From positions 446,282 to 510,281 of the forward strand of contig JAQGDQ010000016.1 of assembly GCA_030141605.1 (NCBI GenBank): a stretch of DNA of 64,000 nt. Direction: 5' to 3'. Positions 61,515 through 64,000 of the stretch are shown here, piece after piece. The notes below the pieces were generated by a model, which was not told the origin of the DNA, ran no database searches, and saw nothing but the letters and a program-made list of their open reading frames with translations. This stretch comes from Tubiluchus corallicola (Eukaryota; Priapulida; Priapulimorpha; Priapulimorphida; Tubiluchidae). Position 1 is the first letter of the stretch, and each line of letters begins with the position of its first letter. The position numbers and the translations under genes are program-made.

Positions 61515-62474
61515 TTTTTGATCATACAAATCAAATATTGCTCACATCTGCTGTACGTTTTATTATCATTCTTCTAAATTTGCAAGTGGTTTTTTGTCAT
61601 TATCTTAATAGCACTCTCCCAAGTGATTGCCAAGCGAAAGATTTACTGGCGCCATGTAACAAAATCAAGTGGCACTTGGCTTCTAATCTTCATAGAATCT
61701 TTGTGATGCGGGCGCGGGTTTTGACGATTTTTGTCAAAAATCACTCTAATTATAGTCATCAAAACAATGCACACGAAAAAAATGATGCCCATTGCGCGTA
61801 GAAGAAATTTCGATTTTGATTTTTAAATTCAGATTAAATGAACATGATTTTAGCTACCAGCAAAAAAGTTTTTCGTAAATGAACTCAGGGTCTATAGATT
61901 TTTATTATACGTGTAACTTGCTGTGCACATTCAGTCGTACTGTCTAATGGGATCTCTGGAAAGACCAGAAAAGGCATCGTTTTTTGCTGCAAAATTCAAA
62001 GGCAAGGCCACATGGTCAGTTGAAATTATTTTTTCTCAGATTCAGTGTGAGTGCGCAGGTCTGCATCTATATCGAGCGCCCTCTACTTTTATTATTCTTC
62101 TACAAGGAAGCGTAGCTTTTTCTAACAAATGTCCTCATATTGTTACATTAGTTTTTGTGATCGCAGAATAGCTGTTTGTTTACATGTCGAAATTTCACAC
62201 TGTGGGAAGATTGACTTAATTTCTTGGCACCTGCAAGGAATCGATCTAATCGACAGAGTTACAGCTGTATTCCATGCTGGTTAGTGCACATTTAATTAGA
62301 CAATACGGGAAGAAATTTTGACGTTCTCTTTGCGGATACAGAGTTTACAAATACTGAGGTTGTGGATGCCAGTAAAAGAACAATTACCATCATGGATAAG
62401 AACAAGAGAATCTAAGTTTTCCATTATTCTTCCAGCAGGAAACAACCATATTTACATACGGACCGAGTTTGGTT

Positions 62475-62550
62475 TTATATACCAGACGGTTCGGACTAGT
62501 CTAGTCTTATATACCAGACGGTTTGGACTAGTGTTGTCTTATATACCAAA

Positions 62551-62570
<20 letters not shown>
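62475..62570 (+). repeat. Three tandem 32-bp units upstream of a SINE
   Basis: TTATATACCAGACGGTT starts at 62475 and 62507, and a variant TTATATACCAAACGGTT at 62539. The 3' half of each unit (CGGTTTGGACTAGT) matches the start of the adjoining SINE (CGGTTTGGTCTAGT). Confidence 0.93.
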
Positions 62571-62905
<335 letters not shown>

Positions 62906-62921
62906 AAGTGAGCTAATTACC

Positions 62922-63152
62922 ATGTGTAAAATTATTTCCAAGCACGTCGTTACTGCTCCAGAAAACGAAAAATATAAATTACTGGTGGAGTGGGGAGGAG
63001 AGGTAGGGTGCTTAAAAAGGGTGGACCTAGTGTTGCCTAAGTGTTACAGGAACTTTCTTTGCTCCAACATGCCTTGTGTGCAACCATACCATGCCATGAA
63101 ATGTTGTTCATCGAAATTAATGCCAATTTTTCATGATCTTAGCACGGCATAG
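62922..63152 (+). CDS. Uncharacterised 76-codon frame (doubtful)
   Basis: ATG at 62922; contains SKHVVTAPENEKYKLLVEWG and Cys-rich text further on. I recognise no family. It lies between a SINE tail and a MITE and may be chance. Confidence 0.15.
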   Translation: MCKIISKHVVTAPENEKYKLLVEWGGEVGCLKRVDLVLPKCYRNFLCSNMPCVQPYHAMKCCSSKLMPIFHDLSTA

Positions 63153-63220
63153 CAGTACTAAAAGGTGGTGGTCGTCCATATAGTGCAGGTGTTACATGAA
63201 AATTATTTTAAAAATCAATA

Positions 63221-63604
63221 AGCCTTTTCACAGTTTCGTTGTTCGCACAAGCAGTTGCTGCAGGTAAAAGTTTAAGTGTACAACAGTAATGTGTCTTAAC
63301 TACACCCGTCACGTGACGTGGGCAAAGAAAAGCCGCCTCCCGCATCAGTTTAGTATTTTCAGATATATACGCGGATAATACTTAACTAGGCATTAGTTTG
63401 TACGTAGAGTGATTTACTAGCAGGATCTTGCTTGAGAACGAGAAAATGAACTAGGTAAGGTTCTACAGCTAACGTTTAAATCTGTTACTATTTCAATAGC
63501 ATAGGCTGCTAGGCATTGTCAAGTGTACAAAAATGCGTTGTCTGATACATTAAATCTTTGACCTTTTCACGATCATCATCAATAGCAGGAACTGTGAAAA
63601 GGCT
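63221..63604 (+). mobile_element. MITE copy 2 (384 bp, perfect TIRs)
   Basis: The ends AATAAGCCTTTTCACAGTT (63217-63235) and AACTGTGAAAAGGCTTATT (63590-63608) are exact inverted copies. Taking TA as the target duplication, the element is AGCC...GGCT, 384 bp. No coding capacity. It aligns over its full length with 23438-23806. The CACGTGAC palindrome and the GATTTACTAGCAGGATCTT block are shared. Size, TIRs, TA target and lack of genes are those of a MITE of Tc1/mariner type; the parent transposase is not in this window. Confidence 0.9.
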
Positions 63605-63608
63605 TATT

Positions 63609-64000
63609 ACAACAAAGTCAGCCCAAAATTATTTTGAACTGCATAAGATGTCCGCTATGGCATTGATGCAGGCTCACCTTGACGCTCGTCAAAACTGACT
63701 CTTCACTTCTTGGATTATTACACGTTATATTATACTCTGTTTGATTAGCGAGCAATTAATTGGAAAAGTTGAAGCGGTTGCATTAGTATTCATAAACCTC
63801 TATAGAATTTTACAACAAACCTTGCGTGCGTGTTTTCTTGACACGGTCGTGAAATTACTTATTTATAAATTTAATATCCATCAAGGAAAGCAGTCAGATC
63901 TATTTCCTACATTACAGCGGAAGACCTAAATGAACGTAGTTAATTAACATATAAAACTGGCATCGATTTCGTTTTTTAATTAAACGTTCGAGGGTAATTA
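63609..64000. other. Non-coding stretch to window end
   Basis: A 62-codon frame (63741-63929) without motif. Nothing else recognised. Confidence 0.4.

Noticed and set aside
61170-61577. 135-codon frame with a Ser-Leu repeat
   Set aside because: CT microsatellite artefact flanked by TA repeat.

Overview
This is a eukaryotic window: AT-rich DNA, most of it without open reading frames of useful length, long di-, tri- and tetranucleotide microsatellites, and many decayed transposable elements. There is no bacterial-type gene packing, no operon, no CRISPR array and no rRNA. The repertoire (P-element-like THAP transposon, pogo/jerky-type MITE, several LINE clades with microsatellite tails, a tRNA-derived SINE, a short direct-terminal-repeat element, foldback-like arrays) fits a metazoan, most likely a marine invertebrate. 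A mollusc is my best guess, from the look of the SINE body and LINE tails; that is an inference and not proof. No host protein gene can be called with confidence. Layout: 1-4165 is non-coding DNA with two LINE-type 3' ends (about 845-925 and 2460-2590). 4166-5140 is a complete but non-autonomous pogo-like DNA transposon with perfect 27-bp terminal inverted repeats and a TA target duplication. 5141-15060 is mostly blank, with two minus-strand LINE fragments (10690-11165 and 13272-13556) and CAC/ATC microsatellites. 15062-17964 is the centrepiece: a 2238-bp P-element-like transposon with perfect 63-bp inverted repeats, inserted in a CA microsatellite, carrying an intact THAP DNA-binding domain and a broken transposase C-terminus. 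The element lies between two copies of one host segment. 18000-31000 holds a GAT array, a 76-bp tandem duplication, one copy of a new-looking MITE (23438-23806), a minus-strand LINE end, and CCCGA-rich patches. 31400-33345 is a plus-strand LINE pseudogene whose catalytic YADD box reads YAND. 37090-37475 is a minisatellite with alternating 35/30-bp units. 38259-39887 is an element bounded by 117-bp direct repeats with a 5-bp target duplication. 41750-43800 is a foldback-like region built from degenerate short tandem units in both orientations. 44500-64000 contains further LINE and SINE pieces, CT and ATT arrays, a pair of inverted dispersed repeats (50797-50935 and 57228-57352), a SINE with a triplicated head (62475-62902) and the second, cleaner MITE copy (63221-63604). 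The genes seen here do not form a pathway. They are remnants of independent mobile elements, and the only likely still-translatable domain among them is the THAP domain of the P-like element.
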